From positions 1,922,001-1,986,000 of the forward strand of contig NZ_JAUSQU010000001.1 of the NCBI RefSeq assembly GCF_030811455.1: a DNA stretch of 64,000 nucleotides, in the 5' to 3' direction. The stretch comes from Streptosporangium lutulentum (GTDB taxonomy: Bacteria; Actinomycetota; Actinomycetes; Streptosporangiales; Streptosporangiaceae). The translations under genes were made by a program, and so were the position numbers. The notes below the pieces were generated by a model that did no database searches, was not told the DNA's origin, and worked only from the letters and a program-made list of their open reading frames with translations. Shown here piece after piece: positions 44,680-53,798 of the stretch. Position 1 is the first letter of the stretch. Each line of letters starts with the position of its first letter.

Positions 44680-45663
44680 ATGAGCCATGGACCACGCGAG
44701 GACGCGCGGACCTCCCAGACCCCGCCGTACGGCCCGGCCGCGGGCACGCCGCAGGCACCCGTCCTGGTCACGGGCGCCACCGGGCGGCACGGAGCGACGG
44801 GCCCGTACGTCGTGCGCCGCCTTCTGGAGGAGGGCAGGAACGTGCGGGCGCTGGTACGGCGCCTCGGCGAGCGCACGGACGAACTGGCCGCGCAGGGCGT
44901 CGAGGTCGTCGTCGGGGACCTGCACGACCGACGCAGCGTCGTCCGGGCGCTGCGCGATGTCGAGACGGCCTACTTCACCTATCCGATCGACGCCGGGGTC
45001 GTGGTGGCGGCGGCGAACTACGCCGCGGCGGTCCGCGAGTACGGCGCCCCGGTGCGGACGGTGGTCATGTCCATGGGCCCCGCGCACCCCGGGCACCCCA
45101 GCGACCGTGGGCGCGACCAGTGGCTGGCGGAGGAGGTGCTGAGCTGGGCCGGACTCGACATTCTGGTGCTCAGGATCGCCGCGGCCTTCCACGAGAACAT
45201 CAGCGTCCTGCACGGCAGGTCGGCCCGCGAGCGGGGCGTGATCCGCAACTGTTTCGGGAACACCCCGGTGGCGTGGATCAACGCCGAAGACGCGGGTGAA
45301 CTGGCGGTCGCGGCGCTGATGCACCCCGAGCGCTTCGACGGCCCCGTCTGCTACCCGCCGGGCGCGGAGGAAGCCGATCACGCGACCGTCGCCGCCCTGC
45401 TCGGCGAGGCGCTCGACCGGCCGGTCGAATTCGAGCCGATCGACCCCGAGACCTGGCGCCAAGAGCTGGTCGAGCTTGCCGCCATCGACACCACCGGCGT
45501 GGTCAACCCCGACATGGCGGGCCACATCACCGCCGTCGCGGCCTACATCGCCGGACGCGGCCCCACCCGGCCGGCCGACCGGGACGAACTGCGCCGCCTG
45601 ATCGGTCGCGAGCCCACGACCTTGCGAAGCTTCCTCCTCGCCGGCCCGGCGACGGCCGGCTGA
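44680..45663 (+). CDS. NmrA-family NAD(P)-binding protein
   Basis: A 327-residue Rossmann protein with an N-terminal Pro/Gly-rich extension of about 25 residues before APVLVTGATGRHGATG. The rest has the NmrA order (VRALVRRLGERTDELAAQGV, VVVGDLHDRRSVVRALRDVE). The ATG at 44680 has GAGGAGCGAG upstream. It follows the ABM gene by 195 bp on the same strand, perhaps in the same operon. Probably a reductase of a small electrophile. Confidence 0.88.
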   Translation: MSHGPREDARTSQTPPYGPAAGTPQAPVLVTGATGRHGATGPYVVRRLLEEGRNVRALVRRLGERTDELAAQGVEVVVGDLHDRRSVVRALRDVETAYFTYPIDAGVVVAAANYAAAVREYGAPVRTVVMSMGPAHPGHPSDRGRDQWLAEEVLSWAGLDILVLRIAAAFHENISVLHGRSARERGVIRNCFGNTPVAWINAEDAGELAVAALMHPERFDGPVCYPPGAEEADHATVAALLGEALDRPVEFEPIDPETWRQELVELAAIDTTGVVNPDMAGHITAVAAYIAGRGPTRPADRDELRRLIGREPTTLRSFLLAGPATAG

Positions 45664-45679
45664 GGGATGGATCCAACGC

Positions 45680-45707
45680 GAGAAGGGCTCCATCCGGTGC
45701 CCTTCTC
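45680..45707. terminator. Hairpin terminator between convergent genes
   Basis: GAGAAGGGC, a 10-base loop, GCCCTTCTC: a perfect 9-bp stem 17 bp after the NmrA-like stop codon. The methyltransferase converges from the right, so it may serve both strands. The following bases TCAG are not U-rich. Confidence 0.6.
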
Positions 45708-45788
45708 TCAGAGGTCAGACGTTTCACCGATGAGGTGTCGCTCGCCGCATGACCGCCGGTGCCGTCGCGGTTCTCACATCAAAATCTG

Positions 45789-46496
45789 TCATGCCGGCCG
45801 GGACGCCCGCATCCACAGATGCCACGGAACACGGTGAGAAGTGCCGTCGGCTCGGAGAGCGACCGGTTCACGGAGTGCCTCGATGAGCAGGCCGGCGGTC
45901 TCCAGGGCGGTGGTGTAGTCGCTCAGTGGCTGGTCCCAGCCGCTGAACACCATGGGCAGGCCGTCGCGCTCGACCTCCTGCCTGAACCGTCGGCGTTCGA
46001 AATAGGAGCCGTCGAGTACGAACGTCTCACCGTCGAATCTGCCGGTGTTGGTGATCGGATGGGTGATGGCCAGCACCAGGCGGCCGCCGGGGGCCAGGAC
46101 CCTGGCGGCCTCGCGTACCGAGCCGGACAGGTCGTCCACGTCCATCAGGACATTGTAGGCGACGACGAGGTCGAAGGCGCCGTCGTCGAACGGCAGGTCG
46201 GCGGCGTCGGCCACCATGTACCGTCCGTCCGGGTGTGCCTCGCGTGCCGCCTCCACGAGGACCGGTGAGATGTCCACCCCGGTAACCCGGTGCCCCAGCT
46301 CCGACAGATCCCGGGAGACCCGGCCCTCGCCGCAGCCGAGGTCGAGCGTGGCCACCGCGGGCGGGGGCACCAGTTCCAGGAACCGTGAGCGGTAACCCCA
46401 GTAGGAGTCGAAGCCGGGCCTGCGCGCCCAGGCGATCCAGTTGCGCGCCTGTTGCTCCCAGTCCTGTTCGGGTTTGGCCGTGATGTCCTCCGTCAT
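45789..46496 (-). CDS. SAM-dependent methyltransferase, class I
   Basis: A 235-residue methyltransferase. Motif I is ATLDLGCGEGRVSRDLSELG near residue 52, motif II/III are in VTGVDISPVLVEAA and MVADAADLPFDDGAFDLVVA. The ATG at 46496 (MTEDITAKPEQ) is chosen, with slightly longer starts possible. The C-terminal region (FVLDGSYFERRRF onward) carries substrate contacts. It stands alone and is divergent from RidA. The acceptor is unknown. Confidence 0.9.
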   Translation of the reverse strand: MTEDITAKPEQDWEQQARNWIAWARRPGFDSYWGYRSRFLELVPPPAVATLDLGCGEGRVSRDLSELGHRVTGVDISPVLVEAAREAHPDGRYMVADAADLPFDDGAFDLVVAYNVLMDVDDLSGSVREAARVLAPGGRLVLAITHPITNTGRFDGETFVLDGSYFERRRFRQEVERDGLPMVFSGWDQPLSDYTTALETAGLLIEALREPVALRADGTSHRVPWHLWMRASRPA

Positions 46497-46741
46497 GCTC
46501 GTGATCCTAGGTGCCGGTGAACCGCTCACGTGGTGTTGATCCCGCTGACGGCGGGACCCGCGCGGCGACGTGGTGGTCGGTGAGTTGGCAGGTCACCGTC
46601 TCCGCGGGCCGGGTAACCGGCGGCGGAGCCGATCGGCCCCCGAAGGGACGAGCCGTTCGCGGCCGGCCGGGAAAAGGAAGTGCGTGCCGATAAGACCTTT
46701 GGAAGGATTGCCGCGCTTCATGCCATTCGAAAGGAACGACT

Positions 46742-47152
46742 GTGGCTCGTGCCATCACTTTGATCCGCTCCGCCTCCCTGTCCGGCGTCGCCGAGTACGC
46801 CTACGCGGCCACGGCGCCCGCCGAATCGCGGCTGATCTTCCTTGCCGGGGCGTGTCCATTGAACGAGGACGGATCCACGGCGGCGGTCGGAGACTACGCG
46901 GGCCAGGCGGCGAAAGCCGTCGAGAACATGCGAATCGCTCTCGCCGAGGCCGGCGCGTCACTGCAGGACGTCATCAGCACAAGGGTTCTCGTCGCGTCGT
47001 CGCGGCAGGAGGACCTGGTGACTGCCTGGGAGGTGGTCCGGGACTCGTTCGGTGACCACGACGTTCCCAGCACCTTGATGGGCGTCACCGTGCTCGGATA
47101 CAGCGACCAGCTTGTCGAGATCGAAGCCGTCGCTGCCGTGCTCGACGCCTGA
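46742..47152 (+). CDS. RidA-family (YjgF/YER057c) protein
   Basis: A 136-residue trimeric enamine/imine deaminase-fold protein. Conserved parts are RLIFLAGACPLNEDG, QAAKAVENMRIALAEAGASL and DVISTRVLVAS with the Arg that binds the carboxylate. It starts with GTG at 46742 (AAAGGAACG upstream). It may remove reactive 2-aminoacrylate or act on a specific imine. A clear terminator follows 26 bp later. Confidence 0.9.
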   Translation: MARAITLIRSASLSGVAEYAYAATAPAESRLIFLAGACPLNEDGSTAAVGDYAGQAAKAVENMRIALAEAGASLQDVISTRVLVASSRQEDLVTAWEVVRDSFGDHDVPSTLMGVTVLGYSDQLVEIEAVAAVLDA

Positions 47153-47178
47153 AAGCCGTAGAGGACGGGGGAAATGGG

Positions 47179-47204
47179 TCCGGCCGGGCGATGGCCCGGC
47201 CGGA
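47179..47204. terminator. Strong bidirectional terminator hairpin
   Basis: TCCGGCCGGGC-GATG-GCCCGGCCGGA, a perfect 11-bp GC-rich stem with a 4-base loop, between the converging RidA and carboxypeptidase genes. This is the clearest terminator in the window. Confidence 0.82.
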
Positions 47205-47234
47205 ACTCACTTGTCGTTGATCAGGGACAGGGGA

Positions 47235-50078
47235 TCAGCCCACGACCGAACGCAGCGGGATGCCGGTGCTGTCCAGTTCATGGACCAGTTCGCGGAGGAA
47301 CGGGTGCTCTTCCGACGTCAGGCCCTCGGGGTTGGGGATGGTGACGTAGGTCGAACCGTCGGCCTTGGCCGAGGTCGCCGTGTCGGTGTACTTCCGGACC
47401 ACGGCCTCAGTCCGCGCCTGGTCGGCGTCGGCGACCTGGATGGTGATGGGACGCCACTCGCCGCCGAGGTTGGCCGGCTCCTCGGCCTTCTGCGCCGCGG
47501 CACGGAGAGCGTCCACGTTGGTCGGCGGTGCCAGCGTCCGCTGCTGCGCCGAGGCGGTCGCGCCCGCCGGGTAGAGCAGCGCGTTCGCGACCAGGTGGAG
47601 GCCGTTGTCGTTGTAGGCGCGGAACAGCGGGTTGTAGGCGAAGAGCACCGCGTGACCCGCGCCGGTCGGCTCGTCGACCAGTGCCGTCGTGCCCATGAGG
47701 GCGTCGGACTTCACGGTGTAGCCGTTGGCCCAGAAGGTGTCGTCCGACGGGTAGGTGAGGATGTTCGTACCCGTCTGGGTCGGGTTCAGGATCGGGTCGC
47801 CGTTGTTGAACTGGAAGTCCTCAGCCGGACGGCCGATTCCCACCGGGTTCTCATTGGCCACGTCCACGCGGAAGTGCGAGCCGACGACCTGGTAGCCGGT
47901 CGGCTTGGCCTTCTCCGTGGTGGAGGTCAGACCCGCGGCGCGCGCGACCCGGGTGCCCTCGTTCCGCAGTCCGATGTACGTGCCGCCCGCGGACACCCAG
48001 GCCTTGAGGTTCGCCAGGCCCTGCGCGTCCAGGCCACCGTTCGAGCTGCTGCCGTCCGGGACGATCAGCGCGGTGCGCTCGGTGAACGCCGGGGTGTTGC
48101 CGTTGATGTCGGCGGTCGTCACCGGCTTGAGGTCGAGACCCCACTGGCTGCCGAGCACGTAGCGTGCCTCGCCGTGCGACCCGGAGGTCGTCGAGATGCC
48201 GGTGCCGGCGAACAGGCCGGTGTCGGGCAGGCTAAGCGCGGTGCCGGAGGCCGGCCTGGAGCTGCCCTTGACGGTGACGCCGAGCGATCCGGCCAGCTTG
48301 TCCAGGTCGTTCCGCTTCACGGCCTTGGCGGAAATGCCGACCACGCCGGTCTTGAGGTCACGCGAGAGCGGCACACCCGAGCTGAGAAGCTTGAACGTGA
48401 GCTCCGACGCGGCGGCAGAGTCCAGCGGGTAGGAGTACGAGCCCCTCGACGAGGCCGACGAGTCGACGCCGCCGTCCAGGCTCTTCACCCGGTCGGTCTT
48501 CGGCGACAGCTTGTCACCCGTGTAGACGGCGTTGATGCCCATCAGCAGCGGGTTGCTCCACGAGGAGACGTCGTAGAAGTACGGGAAGGGCGCGTAGGGG
48601 TTCTCCCCGATCAGCGCCTGGATCCAGTGCTTCTGCGGCTGGTCCATCGGGATCCAGTACGCGCCCTCGGGAACCCTGAGGTTCTTGGCGCTGCGGCCGC
48701 CGAAGATCTGGGCGTTGGGCACGGTGAGCGCCTTCTCGACCTCGTAGACCTCGACGTCCATGTTGCGCAGGCGCTCGACCAGCTTGCGGACGTCGCCGAC
48801 CTGGCGGTCGGGCAGCAGGAAGTACGACCGGATCTTGATGTCGGGAACCGGGAACTGGACGGTGTTGGTCGGCTGCACGACCTCGTTGGGTTCGAGTGCG
48901 CCGGCGGCGCCCTCGGCGAGCGCGGTCTGCCAGACCTTGTAGTAGCCGTCCAGGACCTCGCGCTTGTTGTCAGCCGCCCAGCCGGTGGTCGCCCACTGCG
49001 TGTTGAACTGCTGCTGCACGCGGTCCTCGACCGAGGAGGAGCTGCCCTTCTCGAAGGTCATGCCGGCCGCGCCGAACCCGGTGGACGGCACCGTGTCGCC
49101 GTACCCCATGTAGAACAGGTCGTACCGCGCGTAGTTGAAGTAGCACTCCTCGACGACCTCGCCGGCGCAGGCGCCGTTGAAGCCGAAGGCCGCCTTGTTG
49201 GCCTCACCGATGCGGTTGATCCAGTCCACCGGCTGATCGGCGATCTCGTGGTGGATCGGGTCGGCGTTCGGCGGGAAGAAGTACTGGCGCCCGCCCATCT
49301 CGTGCGCGTCGACGAAGATCTGCGGCGGGTAGTTCCGCAGCATCTCGATCTTGCCGTCGGTCTCCGGCTGGGTGCGGGCGAACCAGTCCCGGTTGAGGTC
49401 GAAGCCGTAGTCGTTCTGCCGGATGTTCGCGTCGCGGCCATCGGGGTTCTGGGTCGGCACGATGATCGTGACGGTGTTGTCGTTGCGCTTCTTCACGTCG
49501 CAGGACAGGCCACCGGCCAGCTCGTACAGAGTCTTGAGCGAGGCGTCGGCGCCGCTCGTCTCGCCGCCGTGGACGTTGCCCGCCACCCACACGATGGCCG
49601 GGGTGTCCTTGGCGATGCGCGCGGCCTTGTCCGGCCGAAGCGACCGCGGGTCGCGCAGCGACTGGATCTGCTCGGCGATCTTCTTCAGCTCTTTCGGCGC
49701 CACGTGCTCCTTGTCGGACACGATGGCGTAGGGCAGTTCCTGGCCGGAGACGCTGTGCGCCATCGTGCCGGTGATCACGCGGTCGGACGCGCTCCCCACG
49801 GCGGAGACGTACTTCCTGATCTCGTCAGAGGTGACAACCCGGCTCTGGCCCTTGCCGAGGGGGAAACCGAAGAACTTCTCAGGGCTCGGTACGGAGCTCA
49901 GGTGGGCGTCAGGGTCCGTGCTGCATTGCGTGTGGTCGCGATCGGGGCGCGAGTGACCGGCCGGATCCGCGTTCGCGGCCTGGCTCAACGGCAACATGAG
50001 CGCGGTCAACGCGACGGCCGCGGCTCCGGCCATCTTTATGTATGCGGGTTTTCCGCGCCTCGCTGTGCTGGGCGGCAT
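47235..50078 (-). CDS. Secreted M14 zinc carboxypeptidase with C-terminal glutamine-amidotransferase-like domain
   Basis: A 947-residue exported protein. Residues 1-37 are a signal peptide (MAGAAAVALTALMLPLSQA). The M14 domain has zinc ligands His170 and Glu173 (NVHGGETSG) and His259 (FVDAHEMGG). NPDGRDANIRQNDYGFDLNR gives the conserved substrate-binding block. The C-terminal half (about 640-860) contains ALIVPDGSSS, LKAWVSAGGTYIGL and repeats of beta strands as in a class I glutamine-amidotransferase-like fold. Such large M14 enzymes cleave peptides outside the cell. The promoter region 100 bp upstream (GGTATA and GGTCAA on the plus strand) is reasonable. Confidence 0.93.
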   Translation of the reverse strand: MPPSTARRGKPAYIKMAGAAAVALTALMLPLSQAANADPAGHSRPDRDHTQCSTDPDAHLSSVPSPEKFFGFPLGKGQSRVVTSDEIRKYVSAVGSASDRVITGTMAHSVSGQELPYAIVSDKEHVAPKELKKIAEQIQSLRDPRSLRPDKAARIAKDTPAIVWVAGNVHGGETSGADASLKTLYELAGGLSCDVKKRNDNTVTIIVPTQNPDGRDANIRQNDYGFDLNRDWFARTQPETDGKIEMLRNYPPQIFVDAHEMGGRQYFFPPNADPIHHEIADQPVDWINRIGEANKAAFGFNGACAGEVVEECYFNYARYDLFYMGYGDTVPSTGFGAAGMTFEKGSSSSVEDRVQQQFNTQWATTGWAADNKREVLDGYYKVWQTALAEGAAGALEPNEVVQPTNTVQFPVPDIKIRSYFLLPDRQVGDVRKLVERLRNMDVEVYEVEKALTVPNAQIFGGRSAKNLRVPEGAYWIPMDQPQKHWIQALIGENPYAPFPYFYDVSSWSNPLLMGINAVYTGDKLSPKTDRVKSLDGGVDSSASSRGSYSYPLDSAAASELTFKLLSSGVPLSRDLKTGVVGISAKAVKRNDLDKLAGSLGVTVKGSSRPASGTALSLPDTGLFAGTGISTTSGSHGEARYVLGSQWGLDLKPVTTADINGNTPAFTERTALIVPDGSSSNGGLDAQGLANLKAWVSAGGTYIGLRNEGTRVARAAGLTSTTEKAKPTGYQVVGSHFRVDVANENPVGIGRPAEDFQFNNGDPILNPTQTGTNILTYPSDDTFWANGYTVKSDALMGTTALVDEPTGAGHAVLFAYNPLFRAYNDNGLHLVANALLYPAGATASAQQRTLAPPTNVDALRAAAQKAEEPANLGGEWRPITIQVADADQARTEAVVRKYTDTATSAKADGSTYVTIPNPEGLTSEEHPFLRELVHELDSTGIPLRSVVG

Positions 50079-50539
50079 GTCGACTCCTCAAGGGGGCATG
50101 GACGGCCCACTCCTTGCCCGGAGCAGGACCGTCCTTGGAAACGACGCCACTGTGGCGCCAGAGGCAGACGATGCGGATGGTATAAAACCGCAATAAAGTG
50201 GTCAAGATCGCCCTAAGAGTCTGAACTATCCCGTTTTTCCGTGTAATGGCCCATTTGAGGGCGGGGGAGGGCGTCCCTCAAGGGCGTCGGCGAAGCCGGG
50301 GACCTGGCCTGTAGCCCTCGCTCCCGTCCTGCGGGGCTGGAAGGAGGCTCCGGTATCCGCTCCTTCCTGGCCGACCGGAATTATGATCAAATGGATCTGA
50401 TTTGTAATCAAGCAGACATGATTCAGAGATGACCTCATGACTTCTGGCGCCGTGGCGACGTCCCCCGAACCTCCCGCGCCGTGAGGCGGCCGACGGCGGC
50501 CGAGAGGCCACGCCCATCCTTGACCGGGAAGACCCTCGG
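50079..50539. promoter_or_regulatory. Intergenic region with the carboxypeptidase promoter
   Basis: A leftward promoter is suggested by TTGACC (50205-50200) and TATACC (50184-50179), though the 15-bp spacer is short. This leaves a leader of about 100 bases. The rest (50230-50539) has no gene; an AT-rich stretch near 50380-50420 precedes the next, rightward gene. Confidence 0.5.
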
Positions 50540-51148
50540 GTGCTGGACCTGACGGCCGAGCTCCGAACCGCCGGCGCCGTCGGCGAGCGGGACCTGTTGA
50601 TCGCGGCCCATCGCCTTGTCGCCGCACGCGTCCGCCCGGTCTACGGGATGGACGACCGGCAGCCGGTTTCCGTGACGCTCGCGCTGGGCCGGGGCTCGTG
50701 CAGTCAGCGGATGGCGGTGCTGGAGGCCGTGGCGCGTGCCTGCGGGATCGCCACCAGGGTCAGAGGACTGCTGGTGGACGGCCGGTTCTGGTATCCCCGC
50801 TTCCCTCGGATGGGTGCGCTGATCCCTCATCGGGTGGTGCTCGCCTGGCCCGAGTTCCGTTTCGACGGACGATGGGTCTCGGTCTCCGGGCTCTACGGTG
50901 ACCTGACGGCGTTGCGAGCGGGGGGAGGATTCACCAACGACGGTGGAGAGACCCTCTTCGACGCGATCGCTCGCACCGCGGTCGACTGGGACGGCGTGAC
51001 CTGCTCCTCCTGCGACCTGTCGGCCCACGTGTCGGCCGACCTGGGCTACTTCGACTCTCGCGACGAACTGTTCGAGACACATGGTCAGACCCTGTGCCGG
51101 CCGGCCAGGATCGTCGCCAACCCGATCATGGGTCGTCGATCCGCGTGA
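50540..51148 (+). CDS. Transglutaminase-like cysteine protease-fold protein
   Basis: A 202-residue protein with the transglutaminase-like core: the Cys in GRGSCSQRMAVLEAVARACG (about residues 50-69), His in LIPHRVVLAWPEF and Asp in VSGLYGDLTALRA. Two further Cys pairs (TCSSCDLSA) may bind metal. GTG at 50540 is the first plausible start. Family members hydrolyse or crosslink amide bonds. The neighbouring hypothetical gene on the same strand may be cotranscribed. Confidence 0.78.
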   Translation: MLDLTAELRTAGAVGERDLLIAAHRLVAARVRPVYGMDDRQPVSVTLALGRGSCSQRMAVLEAVARACGIATRVRGLLVDGRFWYPRFPRMGALIPHRVVLAWPEFRFDGRWVSVSGLYGDLTALRAGGGFTNDGGETLFDAIARTAVDWDGVTCSSCDLSAHVSADLGYFDSRDELFETHGQTLCRPARIVANPIMGRRSA

Positions 51149-51226
51149 TCCGTCGTCGCGGCGAGGTCTCTGCCCGGGCGGCATTTCATACAGAAAGCCA
51201 TAAGCGGGGCCGACATAATCGCGAAT

Positions 51227-51592
51227 ATGGAAATATTGATCACTGATGCGGTTGTGGGTGGATTAACGCTGACCCTGGACCGGGACGGCGGCACCGTTCG
51301 AGTCGAGGGTGACGCGATTCCCACGGTTGTCGTGCGCCGATCCGTTGAGGCTGCACCGCTGCAGCACATTCCCATCGGCACCCGCGGCACCGAAGACCTG
51401 ACCATGACCCTCGACGGAGCTCCTGTCGCGTTGCGTCCTGCCCCGGGCCGCGTCACGCGCGACTCCTATCGGGCCGAGGTGGACCACGAGGGAATCACCT
51501 ACAGCGTCTTCGATTTCCTGTGGTTGTCTGAGGATTTCAGACATTCCGGGCCGGTGTGGTCGTACTCGCGCGGGGTCCGTAGTCCGCGCTGA
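51227..51592 (+). CDS. Small hypothetical protein
   Basis: A 121-residue protein of mostly beta-strand character (MEILITDAVVGGLTLTLDRD, TVRVEGDAIPTVVVRRSVEA, TEDLTMTLDGAPVALRPAPG). No signal peptide, no family recognised. It lies 78 bp after the transglutaminase-like gene on the same strand. Its end overlaps the reverse-strand TnpB-like frame. Base use is normal, so it is probably real, but there is no functional clue. Confidence 0.5.
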   Translation: MEILITDAVVGGLTLTLDRDGGTVRVEGDAIPTVVVRRSVEAAPLQHIPIGTRGTEDLTMTLDGAPVALRPAPGRVTRDSYRAEVDHEGITYSVFDFLWLSEDFRHSGPVWSYSRGVRSPR

Positions 51593-52859
51593 GGCGGAGG
51601 ACGGGGGTGGCGCGGGCGCGGTGGAAACCGGTCCGGTGCTGGAAATCGCGTGCACGACCTGAGCGGGTCACCGCAAGGTGGCCGCTCTGGGGTTCGTGTC
51701 CCGCCGGACGCTGTCCCACCGCGGTGGGGGCGGGAACCGTACGCCACTCCGGCACACGGCGAAAAGTCGATGCGAGCCCGGCCTCATCCCGGACTGCCGG
51801 AGTGGGCCGTCCGGGGCGTTTAGGCGTGGGCCGGTCCTTACCCGGGGTGGGGCCGGGACGGCCGGGGCGGTCAAAGGTGTCGCGGCCGCTACGGTTGGCG
51901 CGGCGCACCCGGCGGATCTCAGCGCGGGGACGCCGGGCGCGGGCGACGTTGCCCTCCACCACCGTGGTGATGGTGCGGTGGCCGGTGGCCCGGTCGGTGC
52001 GAGTATGGGCCTGACCCAGCAGACCACGCGCCACGATCCGCTCGGCGGCGGCCCAATCCCGATCCGCCGAGAGCCCACACGAGCAGCGCGCCCATTTCCA
52101 GCCCGCCCGGGTGGGCTGGTCCGGCGCCGCCACGTGCTTCAGAGGGCTGGTGCCGGTGCCGCAGCGCGGGCAGTACCTCGAGGTACCTCGCGCCGGGACG
52201 GTGACCACGGCAATACCGGCTTTGGCGGCCAGGTGCCGGATCTCCTCCACCACCAGGCCGCGGACCTGCCCCGACAGCCGAGCATTACCCCTACGGTGCC
52301 CGCGCGCTTGCAGAGTGGCGAGGTCTTCGAGGTAGATGACGCCGCAGCCGGTCGCGGTCGCTTGGTCCACTGCCCAGCGGGCCGCTGACCAGGCCAGGGT
52401 GTGGTTGAGGTTGCGGATCCTTGCGCAGATGCGTTCGTGGTCAGCCGCGGTGCGAGCGTGGCGGTGGTGTAGGTCGGCCCACTGCGGGTGTGAGGTGTCC
52501 AGCCCGGATAGCAGGGCGGCGTAGTGGTCGCGTTTGGTGGCCAGGTGTTCGCGGTGGGTGCGTAGCCGGTGCAGTTTCGCGGAGATTGCGGTGGCGTCGT
52601 AGCGCAGCATCCGCCCATCGGAGAACACCCGCCCACCCGCGCAGCCGCCGCCCGAGGTGCCGGGTGGGTCGCTCAGGCGGGCGACGGTGCCGGTCAGCAA
52701 CGTGTTCACCCCCCAATCCAACCCCAACCCCACCCGATGCCCCACTGCCGCAACGACCGGGATCGGAGTGGTGAACGGCAGATCCACCCGCAGCCGATGC
52801 GCGGCCACCCGCAGCGTGGGCGTACACCACGTGGCATAGGCGGGTACGTGTGGCGGCAC
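51537..52859 (-). CDS. TnpB/IS605 OrfB-like RuvC protein, N-terminal domain lost
   Basis: A 440-residue frame. The RuvC-like nuclease core is complete: Asp48 in GLGLDWGVNTLL, Glu178 in GVIYLEDLATLQA and Asp268 in LSADRDWAAAERIV. A zinc ribbon (CPRCGTGTSPL, then ARCSCG) lies between the last two. The N-terminal recognition domain of roughly 150-190 residues that TnpB normally has is missing, so this is probably a truncated transposon-associated nuclease. The C-terminus is an Arg/Pro-rich tail. The GTG start at 52859 is uncertain. No TnpA gene or clear element ends were found. Confidence 0.75.
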   Translation of the reverse strand: MPPHVPAYATWCTPTLRVAAHRLRVDLPFTTPIPVVAAVGHRVGLGLDWGVNTLLTGTVARLSDPPGTSGGGCAGGRVFSDGRMLRYDATAISAKLHRLRTHREHLATKRDHYAALLSGLDTSHPQWADLHHRHARTAADHERICARIRNLNHTLAWSAARWAVDQATATGCGVIYLEDLATLQARGHRRGNARLSGQVRGLVVEEIRHLAAKAGIAVVTVPARGTSRYCPRCGTGTSPLKHVAAPDQPTRAGWKWARCSCGLSADRDWAAAERIVARGLLGQAHTRTDRATGHRTITTVVEGNVARARRPRAEIRRVRRANRSGRDTFDRPGRPGPTPGKDRPTPKRPGRPTPAVRDEAGLASTFRRVPEWRTVPAPTAVGQRPAGHEPQSGHLAVTRSGRARDFQHRTGFHRARATPVLRLSADYGPRASTTTPARNV

Positions 52860-52898
52860 CGTCCTGGTGCCGCCACCGCAGGACCGCGTCGAGACGGC

Positions 52899-53732
52899 CT
52901 AGCCGGCGCTGGAGGGCTTGCTTTCCGCCGCGTGCTCAAGAGCCCAGGCGAGGGCCTTGTCGGCGACCTCCTCCCAGCCTTCCTGGGCGGGCATGAGGTG
53001 GGAGCGTCCGGGGAACTCGACGACTTCGGTGAGGGTGTTGGACTTGTAGTGCTTGGCGTTGGACCGCTGGATCTTGGGGGGCATGAGGTTGTCGTTCTCG
53101 CCGGCGATGAAGAGCAGCGGGTTGCGGTCGTCGTTGTGGTAGTTGACGTGGTTGTCGTCGGGGCCGGGGTGGATGTTGGCGAGGGCGCTGCCCCAGAAGA
53201 CGTGGCCGGAGGCGGGGATGTGGTAGCGGTCGTAGGTGGCGCGGGCCTGGTCCTCGGGGAAGGTGTTGGTGAAGGCGTACTTCCACTGCTCATAGGTGAA
53301 GCCGACCGCCTTGTGCCGGTTGGCGGGGTTCTTCAGCACGGGGAAGGTGGCTCTGATCTGTGACAGGGGGATGACCTGGACGCCTTCGGTGGGGGCGGAG
53401 TTGATGGCGACGCCGACGGCGCCGTAGCCGCGGTCGAGGAGGATCTGGGTGAAGACGCCGCCGGCGGAGTGGCCCATGAGGATGGGCTGCCTGTCGAGGC
53501 CGTCGATGAGCTTTTCCAGCGATTCGATGATCGCCGGTACGGTGAGCCGCTCGATGGGGGTGGGGTCGGCGTTGAGGGCCTCGACCTCCACCTCGAAACC
53601 GGGGTAGGCGGGGGTCAGGACGGTGAAGCCCTGGGCCTCGTAGCGTTCCTTCCACTGTTCCCAGCTGCGGGGGGTGACCCAGAAGCCGTGGATCAGGACG
53701 ATCGTGTCAGGGGCGGTGGATGCGGTGCTCAT
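52899..53732 (-). CDS. Alpha/beta hydrolase (esterase/lipase-like)
   Basis: A 277-residue hydrolase: oxyanion loop LIHGFWVTPRSWEQW, nucleophile Ser in LMGHSAGGVFTQ, acid in IAGENDNLMPP and His in PGRSHLMPAQEG. No signal peptide. It is the first of three leftward hydrolase genes in a row (52899, 53799, 54804), probably one transcription unit. Substrate unknown; small esters or lactones are typical. Confidence 0.9.
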   Translation of the reverse strand: MSTASTAPDTIVLIHGFWVTPRSWEQWKERYEAQGFTVLTPAYPGFEVEVEALNADPTPIERLTVPAIIESLEKLIDGLDRQPILMGHSAGGVFTQILLDRGYGAVGVAINSAPTEGVQVIPLSQIRATFPVLKNPANRHKAVGFTYEQWKYAFTNTFPEDQARATYDRYHIPASGHVFWGSALANIHPGPDDNHVNYHNDDRNPLLFIAGENDNLMPPKIQRSNAKHYKSNTLTEVVEFPGRSHLMPAQEGWEEVADKALAWALEHAAESKPSSAG

Positions 53733-53798
53733 GGCGTTGTCCTTCGAGTCCTGGGCCGCCGGAACGATGCCGGCTCCGGCGGCGGGAGAGAGATGGGG

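Noticed and set aside
47112-50216. A 1034-residue plus-strand frame
   Set aside because: Antisense of the M14 carboxypeptidase, which has signal peptide and zinc ligands. The long frame is a GC artefact.
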